A DNA stretch of 48,881 bases from an uncultured Clostridia bacterium (GTDB lineage: Bacteria > Bacillota > Clostridia > Oscillospirales > Acutalibacteraceae): assembly GCA_937880805.1 (NCBI GenBank), contig CALGRR010000023.1, positions 1 to 48,881 on the forward strand. Direction: 5' to 3'. The notes beneath the pieces are model-generated. The model saw nothing but the letters and a program-made list of their open reading frames with translations, searched no databases and was not told the origin of the DNA. Both the position numbers and the translations under genes were made by a program. This document shows, piece after piece, positions 41,363-48,881 of the stretch. Within the stretch, counting starts at the first letter, position 1, and every line of letters starts with the position of its first letter.

Positions 41363-42361
41363 TTACTTTGCTGCTTCTTCAACAGCAACTGCGCAAGCAA
41401 CGGTAGCGCCAACCATGGGGTTGTTACCCATACCGATAAGACCCATCATTTCAACGTGTGCGGGAACTGATGATGAACCTGCAAACTGTGCGTCTGAATG
41501 CATACGGCCCATTGTATCTGTCATACCGTATGAAGCGGGGCCTGCAGCCATATTATCGGGATGAAGAGTACGGCCTGTGCCGCCGCCCGATGCAACTGAG
41601 AAGTAGTTAACACCGTTTTCGTTGCACCATTTCTTGTATGTGCCTGCAACGGGATGCTGGAATCTTGTGGGGTTGGTTGAGTTACCTGTGATGGAAACGC
41701 CAACGTTTTCAAGCTTCATAATAGCAACGCCTTCCGGAACGTTATCTGCACCGTAGCACTTAACGTCTGCTCTGGGGCCGTTTGAGTATGCCTTTTCTTC
41801 AACAACCTTAACGGTTTCTGAATAGGGGTCAAACTCTGTCTTGCAATATGTGAAGCCGTTGATTCTTGAAATAATCATAGCGGCATCCTTGCCGAGACCG
41901 TTGAGGATAACACGGAGAGGCTTTGAACGAACCTTGTTAGCATTGAGAGCGATTTTGATAGCGCCTTCAGCAGCAGCAAATGATTCGTGACCTGCAAGGA
42001 AGCAGAAGCACTCTGTTTCGTCTGAAAGAAGCATCTTGCCGAGGTTACCGTGGCCAAGACCAACCTGTCTGTTATCAGCAACTGAACCGGGGATGCAGAA
42101 TGCCTGAAGACCGATACCGATAGCGGCAGCAGCATCAGCAGCCTTAACGCAGCCCTTCTTGATAGCAATAGCACAGCCTACTGTGTAAGCCCAAACAGCG
42201 TTTTCAAAGCAGATGGGCTGAGTTTCTCTAACGATTTTATCGCAGTCAACACCCTTAGCAAGAGTGATTTCCTTACATTCTTCGATTGAAGAAATGCCAT
42301 ATTCTGCAAGAACAGCATTGATTTTATCAACGCGTCTTTCATAGCTTTCAAATAATGCCAT
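41363..42361 (-). CDS. GGGtGRT family protein
   Basis: A 332-residue protein named for its motif, seen here as SGGGTGRTLHPDN near residue 260. Other conserved stretches are NGLGKDAAMIISRINGFTY cut across the middle, and NPMVGATVACAVAVEEA at the end. The family is found in anaerobic bacteria and some archaea, commonly beside a NifU-like scaffold as here (23 nt upstream), so involvement in iron-sulfur or sulfur metabolism is suspected but not shown. Strong AGAGGAGG site and biased codons suggest high expression. A remnant of a second copy lies 250 nt downstream. Confidence 0.9.
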   Translation of the reverse strand: MALFESYERRVDKINAVLAEYGISSIEECKEITLAKGVDCDKIVRETQPICFENAVWAYTVGCAIAIKKGCVKAADAAAAIGIGLQAFCIPGSVADNRQVGLGHGNLGKMLLSDETECFCFLAGHESFAAAEGAIKIALNANKVRSKPLRVILNGLGKDAAMIISRINGFTYCKTEFDPYSETVKVVEEKAYSNGPRADVKCYGADNVPEGVAIMKLENVGVSITGNSTNPTRFQHPVAGTYKKWCNENGVNYFSVASGGGTGRTLHPDNMAAGPASYGMTDTMGRMHSDAQFAGSSSVPAHVEMMGLIGMGNNPMVGATVACAVAVEEAAK

Positions 42362-42384
42362 TGTAATTTACCTCCTCTTACCTA

Positions 42385-43080
42385 TTATTCTTTTCTGGGG
42401 TCGATGTACTTAGCAGCATCTGCAAATCTGCCGTAAGTGCCCATTGCCTTATTGTATGCATCGTTGGGTGTGTCGCCCTTCTTGATGAAATCGGTCATCT
42501 TGCCGAGTGAAACGAACTCATAGCCGATAACCTGATCGTCTGCATCAAGAGCAAGTCTTGTAACATAGCCTTCAGCCATTTCAAGATAACGAACGCCCTT
42601 AACCTTTGTGCCGTACATTGTGCCAACCTGTGAGCGAAGACCCTTACCAAGGTCCTCAAGGCCTGCACCAACTGAAAGACCGTCATCCGAGAAAGCGGAC
42701 TGTGAACGGCCGTAAACAATCTGAAGGAAGAGTTCACGCATAGCGGTGTTGATAGCATCGCAAACAAGGTCTGTGTTGAGAGCCTCAAGAATTGTTTTGC
42801 CGGGAAGGATTTCAGCAGCCATAGCAGCTGAATGAGTCATACCTGAGCAGCCGATTGTTTCAACAAGAGCTTCTTCGATGATACCTTCTTTAACGTTGAG
42901 TGAAAGCTTGCAAGCACCCTGCTGGGGAGCACACCAGCCAACACCGTGTGTGAAAGCGGAAATATCCTTAATTTCGTATGCCTTAACCCACTTGCCCTCT
43001 TCGGGGATGGGTGCGGGTCCGTGGTTGGGTCCCTTAGCTACGCAGCACATTTCCTGTACTTCGCGGGAATAGTTAATCAT
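42385..43080 (-). CDS. NifU-like iron-sulfur scaffold protein
   Basis: A 231-residue protein resembling the iron-sulfur cluster scaffold NifU/IscU group, as annotated for partners of GGGtGRT proteins. Candidate cluster or metal ligands are the cysteines in CVAKGPNHG, GWCAPQQGACKL, ETIGCSGMTHS and DLVCDAIN. It is longer than IscU (about 125 residues), with a C-terminal extension containing AEGYVTRLALDADDQVIGYE. It heads a two-gene operon with its own promoter and an AAAGGAG site. Confidence 0.8.
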   Translation of the reverse strand: MINYSREVQEMCCVAKGPNHGPAPIPEEGKWVKAYEIKDISAFTHGVGWCAPQQGACKLSLNVKEGIIEEALVETIGCSGMTHSAAMAAEILPGKTILEALNTDLVCDAINTAMRELFLQIVYGRSQSAFSDDGLSVGAGLEDLGKGLRSQVGTMYGTKVKGVRYLEMAEGYVTRLALDADDQVIGYEFVSLGKMTDFIKKGDTPNDAYNKAMGTYGRFADAAKYIDPRKE

Positions 43081-43124
43081 AATGTATTTCTCCTTTCAAA
43101 AAGGTTGATATAGATACCTGTAAT

Positions 43125-43153
43125 ATATTAAACCAAATTACTGCTAATATCAA
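43125..43153 (-). promoter_or_regulatory. Promoter of the NifU-like/GGGtGRT operon
   Basis: TTGATA (43153-43148), a 17-nt spacer and TAATAT (43130-43125), 44 nt before the ATG. Confidence 0.6.
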
Positions 43154-43192
43154 GTGTGAATTTGCACAACAAATTACAAAATACTGCTTTTA

Positions 43193-43849
43193 TTATAACC
43201 AGTTTTTCTTATATAACACGAATGCACCGAGAACTGCGGCAACGATTGTTGCAAACATAAGTGTTCCAACGCCGAGAGTGGGAGCAAAAATAAGAATTAT
43301 AACACCTACGATAACGGGCAGGGGAACGAGCTTCCAATGCTTTGCAAAGTAGCTTGCACCGAGTGCACCGAAGAGTGCGGGAAGAACCCAGTCAAAAGCG
43401 GGCTTGAATGCCGAGCCTTCTGCTGTGATAAGGGGAAGAACGGGTGAGAATGCAAGCACGCCTACTGCAATGATAAGGGTGGTTGTGATTGATGAAACGC
43501 CGATAGCGATTGTTGAAATAACTTCGCCCTCTTCTGTGTTTGCACGAACCTTTGCGTTTTCCATTGCTGCAAGACCAACGGGAAGCTTGAGGTTTGTGAT
43601 GTTGCCCGTAACAAAGCTCAGGTATGTTCCGCCTGCACCAAGCATAGGAACATAGGTTATAACCTCTATAACAGCGGTTACCCAATAGAGAAGCATAAGC
43701 TTGCTGAGAACCGACCAGAGAACGCTGAGCTCAGGCCATGAGTTATAATAAACCGAAATTGCAACGGGGATAGCAAGGAGCATGAGCAATGCGCCGAAGT
43801 TCCACATGATACCCCATCTGTGAACTCTGTCAAAATAATTCTTCTGCAT
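43193..43849 (-). CDS. Partner membrane protein of DUF5058
   Basis: A 218-residue protein with about six membrane helices, beginning NYFDRVHRWGIMWNFGALLM. A conserved-looking cytoplasmic loop (AAMENAKVRANTEEGEVISTIA) lies mid-protein and a Gly-rich segment (LFGALGASYFAKHW) follows. It is 20 nt downstream of the DUF5058 gene with a GGAGAT site, so the two proteins probably form one complex. Databases sometimes label relatives as channel or permease proteins; the substrate is unknown. Confidence 0.72.
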   Translation of the reverse strand: MQKNYFDRVHRWGIMWNFGALLMLLAIPVAISVYYNSWPELSVLWSVLSKLMLLYWVTAVIEVITYVPMLGAGGTYLSFVTGNITNLKLPVGLAAMENAKVRANTEEGEVISTIAIGVSSITTTLIIAVGVLAFSPVLPLITAEGSAFKPAFDWVLPALFGALGASYFAKHWKLVPLPVIVGVIILIFAPTLGVGTLMFATIVAAVLGAFVLYKKNWL

Positions 43850-43869
43850 AATTCATTATCTCCTTTCTT

Positions 43870-44634
43870 TTATCTCCAGATAAAGCTTGTGATGCTTTCG
43901 GGAAGCACGGTTTCAAACAGCATTGCCGCACCCATACCGATAAACATTGCAATGGGCATTGTGAATGAGCTAAGCTTTTCGAGCTTGAACTTTTTGCAAA
44001 GAGTTTCAAGAATAACCATAGCTATTATCGAAACAACAAGAACGCTGATGCTCATAAAGCCTGCGTTGCCCGTGCCGTCTGATGTTGTGCCTGCGATTGC
44101 TCTTGCAATGAAAGCAGAGATAATGCCGATGAATGCTGCGGCCGAGATTGCATCGCCGAGCTTTGCGGATTTTTCGCTCTTGTTAACGGCGTTGCCGATT
44201 TTTTTCTGGAGCTTTTTGCAAACAAAGGGAAGCATAATAAGGGGAGCGATGCTGCCTATTGTCATTGCCCATGCAACGGTTGAAAACTGCTGCTTATCTG
44301 CAATGGAGTTTGCGAGAGTGCCGCCCATTGCTTCAACTGCAGTCTGAGCTGCTGTTGTTTCATAAGCAAGGTTGCCTATAACGGTAAGTCTTATCCAGGG
44401 AAGAACAATGCCGAGTGCGTTTGCAAGCACAATAACTGTTGCAAGAATTGAAACAGCGGGTGCAACGGTGAAAAGGATGCTTGAAACAACGGTGCTTTTA
44501 AGTGTTTCTTTTTCAATTCCGAGCTCTTTTGCGTGCTTCCACGACTTCACGATAAAGAAAACGGACTGAAGTGTTACGAATGCAACAACGCCCAGAGCGA
44601 TTGCATACATAAAGGTGTTTTCTTTGAAATCCAA
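43870..44634 (-). CDS. DUF5058 family membrane protein
   Basis: A 254-residue polytopic protein matching DUF5058: an N-terminal helix pair (ALGVVAFVTLQSVFFIVKSWKH cut after helix 1), FTVAPAVSILATVIVL, then WIRLTVIGNLAYE and FSTVAWAMTIGSIAPLIML. I place the start at TTG 44634, 8 nt after GGAG; the open frame begins 20 residues earlier inside the promoter. With its downstream partner it looks like a two-subunit transporter. No ATPase or binding protein is encoded nearby. Confidence 0.78.
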   Translation of the reverse strand: MDFKENTFMYAIALGVVAFVTLQSVFFIVKSWKHAKELGIEKETLKSTVVSSILFTVAPAVSILATVIVLANALGIVLPWIRLTVIGNLAYETTAAQTAVEAMGGTLANSIADKQQFSTVAWAMTIGSIAPLIMLPFVCKKLQKKIGNAVNKSEKSAKLGDAISAAAFIGIISAFIARAIAGTTSDGTGNAGFMSISVLVVSIIAMVILETLCKKFKLEKLSSFTMPIAMFIGMGAAMLFETVLPESITSFIWR

Positions 44635-44664
44635 GAATATCACTCCTATACCAATAATGAAATA

Positions 44665-44694
44665 ATAATACCATATTAGTATATAAATAGTCAA
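44665..44694 (-). promoter_or_regulatory. Promoter of the DUF5058 pair
   Basis: TTGACT (44694-44689), an 18-nt spacer and TATTAT (44670-44665) on the minus strand. The spacer and -10 include an imperfect dyad (ATAC...GTAT). Confidence 0.55.
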
Positions 44695-44779
44695 GAATTT
44701 CCGCTAATTGATAACAATGGAATTTTTAAGTCAAAAAACAAAGAAAATCAAAAAATATAAAAATTTTTTCAAAAAGCAC

Positions 44780-44808
44780 TTGACTAACACAAAAAATTAT
44801 GATATATT
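44780..44808 (+). promoter_or_regulatory. Promoter of tRNA-Thr/tRNA-Tyr
   Basis: TTGACT (44780-44785), a 17-nt spacer and TATATT (44803-44808), 25 nt upstream of tRNA-Thr. Confidence 0.75.
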
Positions 44809-44832
44809 AATCGAGCGTTCTACGGAACATAT

Positions 44833-44908
44833 GCTGGTGTAGCTCAGTTGGTAGAGCAGCTGATTTGTAATCAGCAGGTCGGGGGTTCGAGTCCGTCCAC
44901 CAGCTCCA
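44833..44908 (+). tRNA. tRNA-Thr (TGT)
   Basis: A 76-nt cloverleaf with encoded CCA. The acceptor stem is GCTGGTG/CACCAGC, anticodon stem CTGAT/ATCAG with loop TTGTA, anticodon TGT. Confidence 0.96.
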
Positions 44909-44917
44909 ATTAAATAT

Positions 44918-45002
<85 letters not shown>

Positions 45003-45004
45003 GG

Positions 45005-45035
45005 AAAAGCATCGACAAGTTGTCGATGCTTTTTT
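45005..45035 (+). terminator. Terminator of the tRNA-Thr/Tyr operon
   Basis: AAGCATCGACAA and TTGTCGATGCTT form a 12-bp stem with a minimal loop, followed by TTTTTT, beginning 3 nt after the tRNA-Tyr CCA. Confidence 0.9.
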
Positions 45036-45064
45036 CAATAAAATATTTATCAGGGATTAAGAAT

Positions 45065-46333
45065 ATGCAGATAAAATATTATATAAAAAACAATACTGAA
45101 AAGGTAAAAGCTTTCGGCGGTGCGTTTGTGTTCTGGCTTGTTGCGGGAATTGCGGTTGGCTTGCTGTGCGGGGCTTTGGGTGCCGCTTTTTCAAAATCGG
45201 TTTCTTTTGTAACTGCACTGCGGGCTGAGAATGAATGGCTCATTTATCTTTTGCCCGTTGGCGGCTTGCTGTCGGTTGCGGTGTATAAGCTTTGCGGGGT
45301 TGAGGGCAGAGGAACAAATCAGGTGTTTGAGAGCGTTCGGAGCGAAAAACCGCTTTCATTTCTGCTTGCACCTGCAGTATTTATCGGCTCGGTTATAACC
45401 CATCTGCTTGGCGGTTCTGCGGGCAGAGAGGGTGCGGCATTGCAGCTTGGCGGCAGTGTTTCAGCTTTGCTTGCAAAAATATTCAGGCTTGACGATAAAT
45501 CAAGGCATATACTGACATTATGCGGAATGGGTGCTGTTTTTTCGGCAGTGTTCGGCACTCCGATTGGTGCGTGTGTGTTTGCTGTTGAGGTTGTGAGCGT
45601 TGGTCAGATTTGCTCGGCGGCAATCTTTCCGTCAATTATTTCGAGCGTAACAGCTTTTATCATTGCAGGCAGACTCGGGGTTATACCCGAAAGATTTCAT
45701 ATCAGCTCTATCCCTGAAGCGGGCTTTGACTCTTTATGGAGAGTGATGGCAGTTGCGGTTGCTGCGGCTGCGGTAAGCATAGTTTTCTGTAAGTCAATGC
45801 ATTGGGGCGAGAAGTTTTTAAACAGATATATTAAGAATCCGTTCGTGAGAATTTTTATCGGCGGTGCAGCTGTTGTTTTGCTCACGCTCATTGTCGGAAC
45901 AAGGGATTACAACGGCGGCGGAATTGAAGTTATTGAAAGAATTTTTGAGCAAGGCGTTGTCAGACCCGAAGCGTTTCTGCTTAAAATTGTTTTTACTGTT
46001 ATAACCGTTAGTGCGGGCTTCAAGGGCGGAGAGATTGTTCCTACCCTGTTTATAGGTGCAACCCTTGGCGGCACGCTCGGACCTTTGGCAGGGCTTAATC
46101 CCGCTTTCGGTGCGGCAACGGGCATTGCGGCTATGCTTTGCGGCGTAACAAACTGCCCGCTTGCAACCTTCTTTATCTGCGTTGAATTGTTTGGCGCAGA
46201 GGGAATGGCTTTCTATGCCGTTGCGGCAGCGGTAAGCTTTGTGCTTTCGGGCTATACGAGCTTATATCACAGCCAGCACCTGATTTTCTCAAAGCTTAAA
46301 GAAGAGATTATAGATATTGATGCAAAAAATTAG
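45065..46333 (+). CDS. CLC family chloride channel/transporter
   Basis: A 422-residue CLC protein with about ten or more helices. The selectivity segment GGSAGREGAALQLGG (near residue 120) contains the gating glutamate of GREG; FGTPIGACVFAVEV follows, and GGEIVPTLFIGATLGG and the Tyr-containing end of the transport domain are also visible. Such proteins carry Cl- or F- across the membrane, often in exchange for protons. The ATG at 45065 follows AGGGA; an earlier in-frame start at 45020 lies inside the tRNA terminator and is rejected. A strong terminator follows. Confidence 0.92.
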   Translation: MQIKYYIKNNTEKVKAFGGAFVFWLVAGIAVGLLCGALGAAFSKSVSFVTALRAENEWLIYLLPVGGLLSVAVYKLCGVEGRGTNQVFESVRSEKPLSFLLAPAVFIGSVITHLLGGSAGREGAALQLGGSVSALLAKIFRLDDKSRHILTLCGMGAVFSAVFGTPIGACVFAVEVVSVGQICSAAIFPSIISSVTAFIIAGRLGVIPERFHISSIPEAGFDSLWRVMAVAVAAAAVSIVFCKSMHWGEKFLNRYIKNPFVRIFIGGAAVVLLTLIVGTRDYNGGGIEVIERIFEQGVVRPEAFLLKIVFTVITVSAGFKGGEIVPTLFIGATLGGTLGPLAGLNPAFGAATGIAAMLCGVTNCPLATFFICVELFGAEGMAFYAVAAAVSFVLSGYTSLYHSQHLIFSKLKEEIIDIDAKN

Positions 46334-46361
46334 AGAGAAGTTTCGGCTTCTCTCTTTTTTT
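46332..46361 (+). terminator. Terminator after the CLC gene
   Basis: AGAGAGAAG and CTTCTCTCT form a 9-bp stem with loop TTTCGG, followed by six or more Ts. Confidence 0.9.
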
Positions 46362-46367
46362 GTGAAA

Positions 46368-47306
46368 TTATTTTTCATAAAATATATAAGCTATGTTTTG
46401 ACCGCTGCCGTTATCGAAGCCGCTTATTGTTATTAAAAGGTATTTGCCCGAGAGGTAATTATCTGTGTATCTTTGCAATACAGAATTTGAAAAAATATAT
46501 TTTAAAATGTTTTTTTGATAATCGTTAGAATTTAAATTGTGTTTGTTATATGTATAAATACCCTCTATGCTTAATCCGTATTTTTCGTGATTGGGTAATG
46601 AAGATAAATCTAATTGAGAAACTATTTGTTTCAAATCGTTAAAAGGAATACCGTCTGTGCATTCTTGGTTTTTACGGAATTCTCCGATAAAGCAGCTGCT
46701 GTTGACGGGGGTTATTTCATCATACATTGTGTTAATATAAAAAGCTCTGCCGTTTTCACACGTGCCTGATAAATATAAAATATCATTTGTGGTTTTGTCG
46801 TGTTCGATGAAAATATCTCCCCAGTCTATTATAAATTCACCGCTTGATTTAGGCCTTTGGGAAATATATCCGTCTATATTATTCATAATGGTTAATATAT
46901 CATTGCTGTAGCAGGGAATTTGGTTGTAGATTACACCGTCAAAAACTCCGTTAGTTTTCATAGCAAAATAGCCAAAAATGATTGAAAAAACTATAACGAC
47001 AGAAATTATTATTCTATATATTTTTTTGTTTTTTTTGTTTTTTTTGATTTGCTTAACTATATGTTCCTCACTTATAATAAAAAGATTTTCCTTTTCAATT
47101 CTTTTTCCCTCTAACAATTCACTGATTGAAACATCTAATATATTTGATAATTCTTCAAATATTTCTATGTCAGGATAGTTTTTCCCTGTTTCCCAACGAC
47201 TGATTGCTTTATCGGTAACATTAAGCTGTTTAGCCAGTTGTAATTGAGTCAGTCCTTTTTCTTTTCTTAATTGAGCAAGAAATTTTCCGAATTCATAAGT
47301 ATTCAT
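46368..47306 (-). CDS. XRE regulator with a membrane-anchored C-terminal domain
   Basis: A 312-residue protein. Residues 1-65 form an XRE helix-turn-helix (LAQLRKEKGLTQLQLAKQLN). A very basic stretch (KQIKKNKKNKKIYR) precedes one membrane helix (about 97-118). The extracytoplasmic part has no recognised domain. The region is notably more AT-rich than its neighbours, suggesting recent transfer. The ATG follows AAGGAG by 8 nt. Membrane-bound XRE proteins of this shape are often sensors; target and signal are unknown. Confidence 0.8.
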   Translation of the reverse strand: MNTYEFGKFLAQLRKEKGLTQLQLAKQLNVTDKAISRWETGKNYPDIEIFEELSNILDVSISELLEGKRIEKENLFIISEEHIVKQIKKNKKNKKIYRIIISVVIVFSIIFGYFAMKTNGVFDGVIYNQIPCYSNDILTIMNNIDGYISQRPKSSGEFIIDWGDIFIEHDKTTNDILYLSGTCENGRAFYINTMYDEITPVNSSCFIGEFRKNQECTDGIPFNDLKQIVSQLDLSSLPNHEKYGLSIEGIYTYNKHNLNSNDYQKNILKYIFSNSVLQRYTDNYLSGKYLLITISGFDNGSGQNIAYIFYEK

Positions 47307-47449
47307 AGTTTCAACTCCTTTTACAGCTTTAATTATATAATACGTTTTGGAAAAAGTCACTCTCGCAAAAATAGAATTGAGTTATATTGACAGAATAATG
47401 TAGCAATCAAGAAAAGAATCACAGAAATATTTCTTTTTTTAGCCAAAAG

Positions 47450-47488
47450 TGATACGGTGTAACTCCATTTTGGGGTTACACCGTATCA
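47450..47488. repeat. Perfect 14-bp inverted repeat
   Basis: TGATACGGTGTAAC and GTTACACCGTATCA flank an 11-nt loop (TCCATTTTGGG). There is no strong T-run on either side, so it may be the terminator of aroK (47520 end) or a dispersed palindromic repeat. The surrounding 47307-47519 interval shows nothing else certain. Confidence 0.7.
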
Positions 47489-47519
47489 CACACAAAAACA
47501 TCATTATGGGGCGTGTTCG

Positions 47520-48023
47520 TTACCGCATCCCTTTAATCTTTTCTGTAATTGTATCAACGCATTGCTCGGGGGTGAGTGATGAGCAGTTGATTGTAATATC
47601 CGCATATTTTTCATAAAGGGGAGCACGCTCTTCATAAAGCTCGGCAAGCGTTGTGCCGCCTTTCATAGCAATTCCCCGGGTGTGGATATTATTTATTCTT
47701 TTTTCAAGCTCATCGGGTAAAAGCTTAAGATAAACCGTTATTCCGTTTTCTTTGAGCTTTTCCATAGCTTCTTTGCCGTAAACGGCACTTCCGCCCGTTG
47801 CAACAATGCAGTTTGAGAATTCCTCTTCGCAGATAACCTCGTTTTCAATGCGAAGAAATTCATCAATACCGCAGCCTTTTATTATTTCGCAAAGAGAGGA
47901 AGAATACTTTTTCTGAATGAGCAGGTCGGTATCGGTGAAGGACATTATCAGTGTTTTTGCGAGCAAAACCCCGATGGTGCTTTTGCCTGCACCGGGCATA
48001 CCTATAAGAATTATATTTTTCAT
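47520..48023 (-). CDS. aroK: Shikimate kinase
   Basis: A 167-residue P-loop kinase that phosphorylates shikimate at the 3-hydroxyl in the chorismate pathway. The Walker A motif GMPGAGKST is at residues 8-16, and the substrate-binding TDTDLLIQ follows at about 30. FLRIENEV holds the conserved Arg, and ATGGSAVY replaces the usual GGG motif with GGS. The lid region LEKRINNIHTRGIAM is present. I start at the ATG after AGAGGT; the frame is open 33 codons further, through the ferredoxin terminator. It follows the ferredoxin gene on the same strand. Confidence 0.92.
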   Translation of the reverse strand: MKNIILIGMPGAGKSTIGVLLAKTLIMSFTDTDLLIQKKYSSSLCEIIKGCGIDEFLRIENEVICEEEFSNCIVATGGSAVYGKEAMEKLKENGITVYLKLLPDELEKRINNIHTRGIAMKGGTTLAELYEERAPLYEKYADITINCSSLTPEQCVDTITEKIKGMR

Positions 48024-48047
48024 ATTAACCTCTGTTTTTAAAGACAA

Positions 48048-48075
48048 AGCGGTCTTCCCCGAAGAGAAGACCGCT
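48048..48075 (-). terminator. Terminator after the ferredoxin gene
   Basis: AGCGGTCTTC and GAAGACCGCT form a perfect 10-bp stem; the minus-strand side is followed by TTGTCTTT. It separates the ferredoxin from aroK. Confidence 0.7.
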
Positions 48076-48091
48076 GAAGCCTTATGATTGA

Positions 48092-48262
48092 TTATGCCTG
48101 CTGGGGAGCTGAAACGGGGCATGAATCAGCACAAGCACCGCAATCGATGCAAAGGTCTGCGTCAATTACATACTTGCCGTCGCCCTCTGAAATTGCCTCA
48201 ACGGGGCAATCTGCAGCACAAGCACCGCAGGAGATGCAATCGTCATTGATTGTATAAGCCAT
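48092..48262 (-). CDS. 2[4Fe-4S] ferredoxin
   Basis: A 56-residue clostridial ferredoxin with two CxxCxxCxxxCP motifs (CISCGACAADCP at residues 9-20 and CIDCGACADSCP at 38-49). It carries low-potential electrons for fermentation and other anaerobic reactions. AAGGAGG precedes the ATG. It is followed by a terminator, so it is a monocistronic, probably highly expressed gene. Confidence 0.97.
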   Translation of the reverse strand: MAYTINDDCISCGACAADCPVEAISEGDGKYVIDADLCIDCGACADSCPVSAPQQA

Positions 48263-48337
48263 TATGTTTCTCCTCCTTATTTGAGTATATGCTCATTGTA
48301 GCACATAATTTTAAAATTTCAAGTGGTTTAAAGAAAA

Positions 48338-48881
48338 TTATCCTTCAATATCTTTAAGAGCCTCAATTTCTGCCTTATCTACCTTGATTCTCGAGTCTTT
48401 GACAATTTTTACATCTTTTCTGTGGAATGCCTTCGGGGGAGCATCGGGGTTGTTATGAAGCTGAACTTTGAGCATACCTGTGAGCAAGCTGAAATCAACA
48501 ACCGTGCCTGCACCCTCGTTTGTTTCGATTATTGCACCGGGCTTCGGCGTGATTCTGAGAAGATGCTCATATGCGGGCTGCTCATATTTGAGGCAGCACA
48601 TAAGTCTGCCGCAGGCACCGCTGATTTTGGTGGGATTAAGCGAAAGACCCTGCTCCTTTGCCATTTTGATTGAAACGGGCTGGAATTCGCCGAGAAAGCC
48701 GTTGCAGCAGAAGGGTCTGCCGCAGATGCCCAGACCGCCAAGCATTTTTGCTTCATCTCTGACACCTATCTGGCGAAGCTCAATGCGGGTTTTGAAAACA
48801 GATGCAAGGTCTTTGACAAGGTCACGGAAATCAACTCTGCCGTCTGCCGTGAAATAAAATAGCACCTTGCCCCCGTCAAAA
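48338..48881 (-). CDS. ricT: RicT/YaaT, PSP1 domain protein (5' end beyond window)
   Basis: The last 180 residues of a PSP1-domain protein; the frame is open to the window edge (FDGGKVLFYFTADGRVDFRD...). The conserved cysteines of the family are visible in GICGRPFCC and ACGRLMCCLKYEQ. In Bacillus, RicT works with RicA and RicF in a [4Fe-4S]-containing complex that assists RNase Y in mRNA maturation and affects sporulation and competence. The beginning of the gene lies right of the window. Confidence 0.9.
   Translation of the reverse strand, partial: FDGGKVLFYFTADGRVDFRDLVKDLASVFKTRIELRQIGVRDEAKMLGGLGICGRPFCCNGFLGEFQPVSIKMAKEQGLSLNPTKISGACGRLMCCLKYEQPAYEHLLRITPKPGAIIETNEGAGTVVDFSLLTGMLKVQLHNNPDAPPKAFHRKDVKIVKDSRIKVDKAEIEALKDIEG

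Overview
The window looks like chromosome of an uncultured, spore-forming gut Firmicute of class Clostridia (Oscillospiraceae/Ruminococcaceae-like). The basis is the presence of sporulation genes (ylbJ, yqfC, yqfD), ricT, a GGGtGRT/NifU-like pair, many RBSs of the AAGGAGG type, moderate GC, and a dense set of intracellular and membrane-anchored glycosidases. No rRNA, CRISPR array, integrase or complete transposase was found. Five tRNA genes are present: Val, two Ser, Thr and Tyr.

Layout. 1-5.3 kb: a possible insertion-sequence end at the edge, a secreted Fn3-like protein, a ZIP metal transporter with an ADP-ribosylglycohydrolase-family protein, and an ECF sigma/anti-sigma pair preceded by an ECF-type promoter. 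5.4-9.1 kb: tRNA-Val and a compact phage-derived cassette (sigma-like/XRE regulator, small coiled-coil protein, tail/baseplate-like protein, amidase, small phage membrane protein, holin). The cassette is divergent from a self-cleavable XRE-S24 repressor. Its promoter has a perfect Gram-positive LexA box (GAAC-N4-GTTC) in the -35/-10 spacer, making this the most interesting locus of the window. 9.1-17.7 kb: a Tet(M)-like translational GTPase, a GH130 phosphorylase, an XRE-DUF2157-like/GDYXXLXY-like pair, a MATE exporter, and a DUF5685/DnaJ-like/membrane-protein operon.

17.7-30.4 kb: a GH109-like oxidoreductase, BadF-type sugar kinase and GH4 operon; a small XRE regulator divergent from an exported protein; an LRR protein translationally linked to an MFS-like transporter; an intracellular sialidase-like BNR protein; ylbJ divergent from yqfC-yqfD; a GTGAAG/CTTCAC repeat element; and two tRNA-Ser genes. 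30.6-41 kb: a secreted Big2-like protein, a GPH sugar symporter, GH127 plus serine hydrolase, and divergently GH92 plus a DUF4838 protein. 41-48.9 kb: a remnant of a second GGGtGRT gene next to a 44-codon ORF, the intact GGGtGRT/NifU-like operon, a DUF5058 membrane pair, tRNA-Thr and tRNA-Tyr, a CLC channel, an XRE membrane protein, shikimate kinase, a ferredoxin, and a 5'-truncated ricT.

The carbohydrate genes fit together as a salvage capacity for host or plant glycoprotein glycans (alpha-mannosides by GH92, beta-mannosides by GH130, arabinofuranosides by GH127, possible HexNAc, phosphoglucoside and sialic acid handling). Uptake could go through the GPH symporter and the MFS-like protein. 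These substrate assignments are family-level inference.
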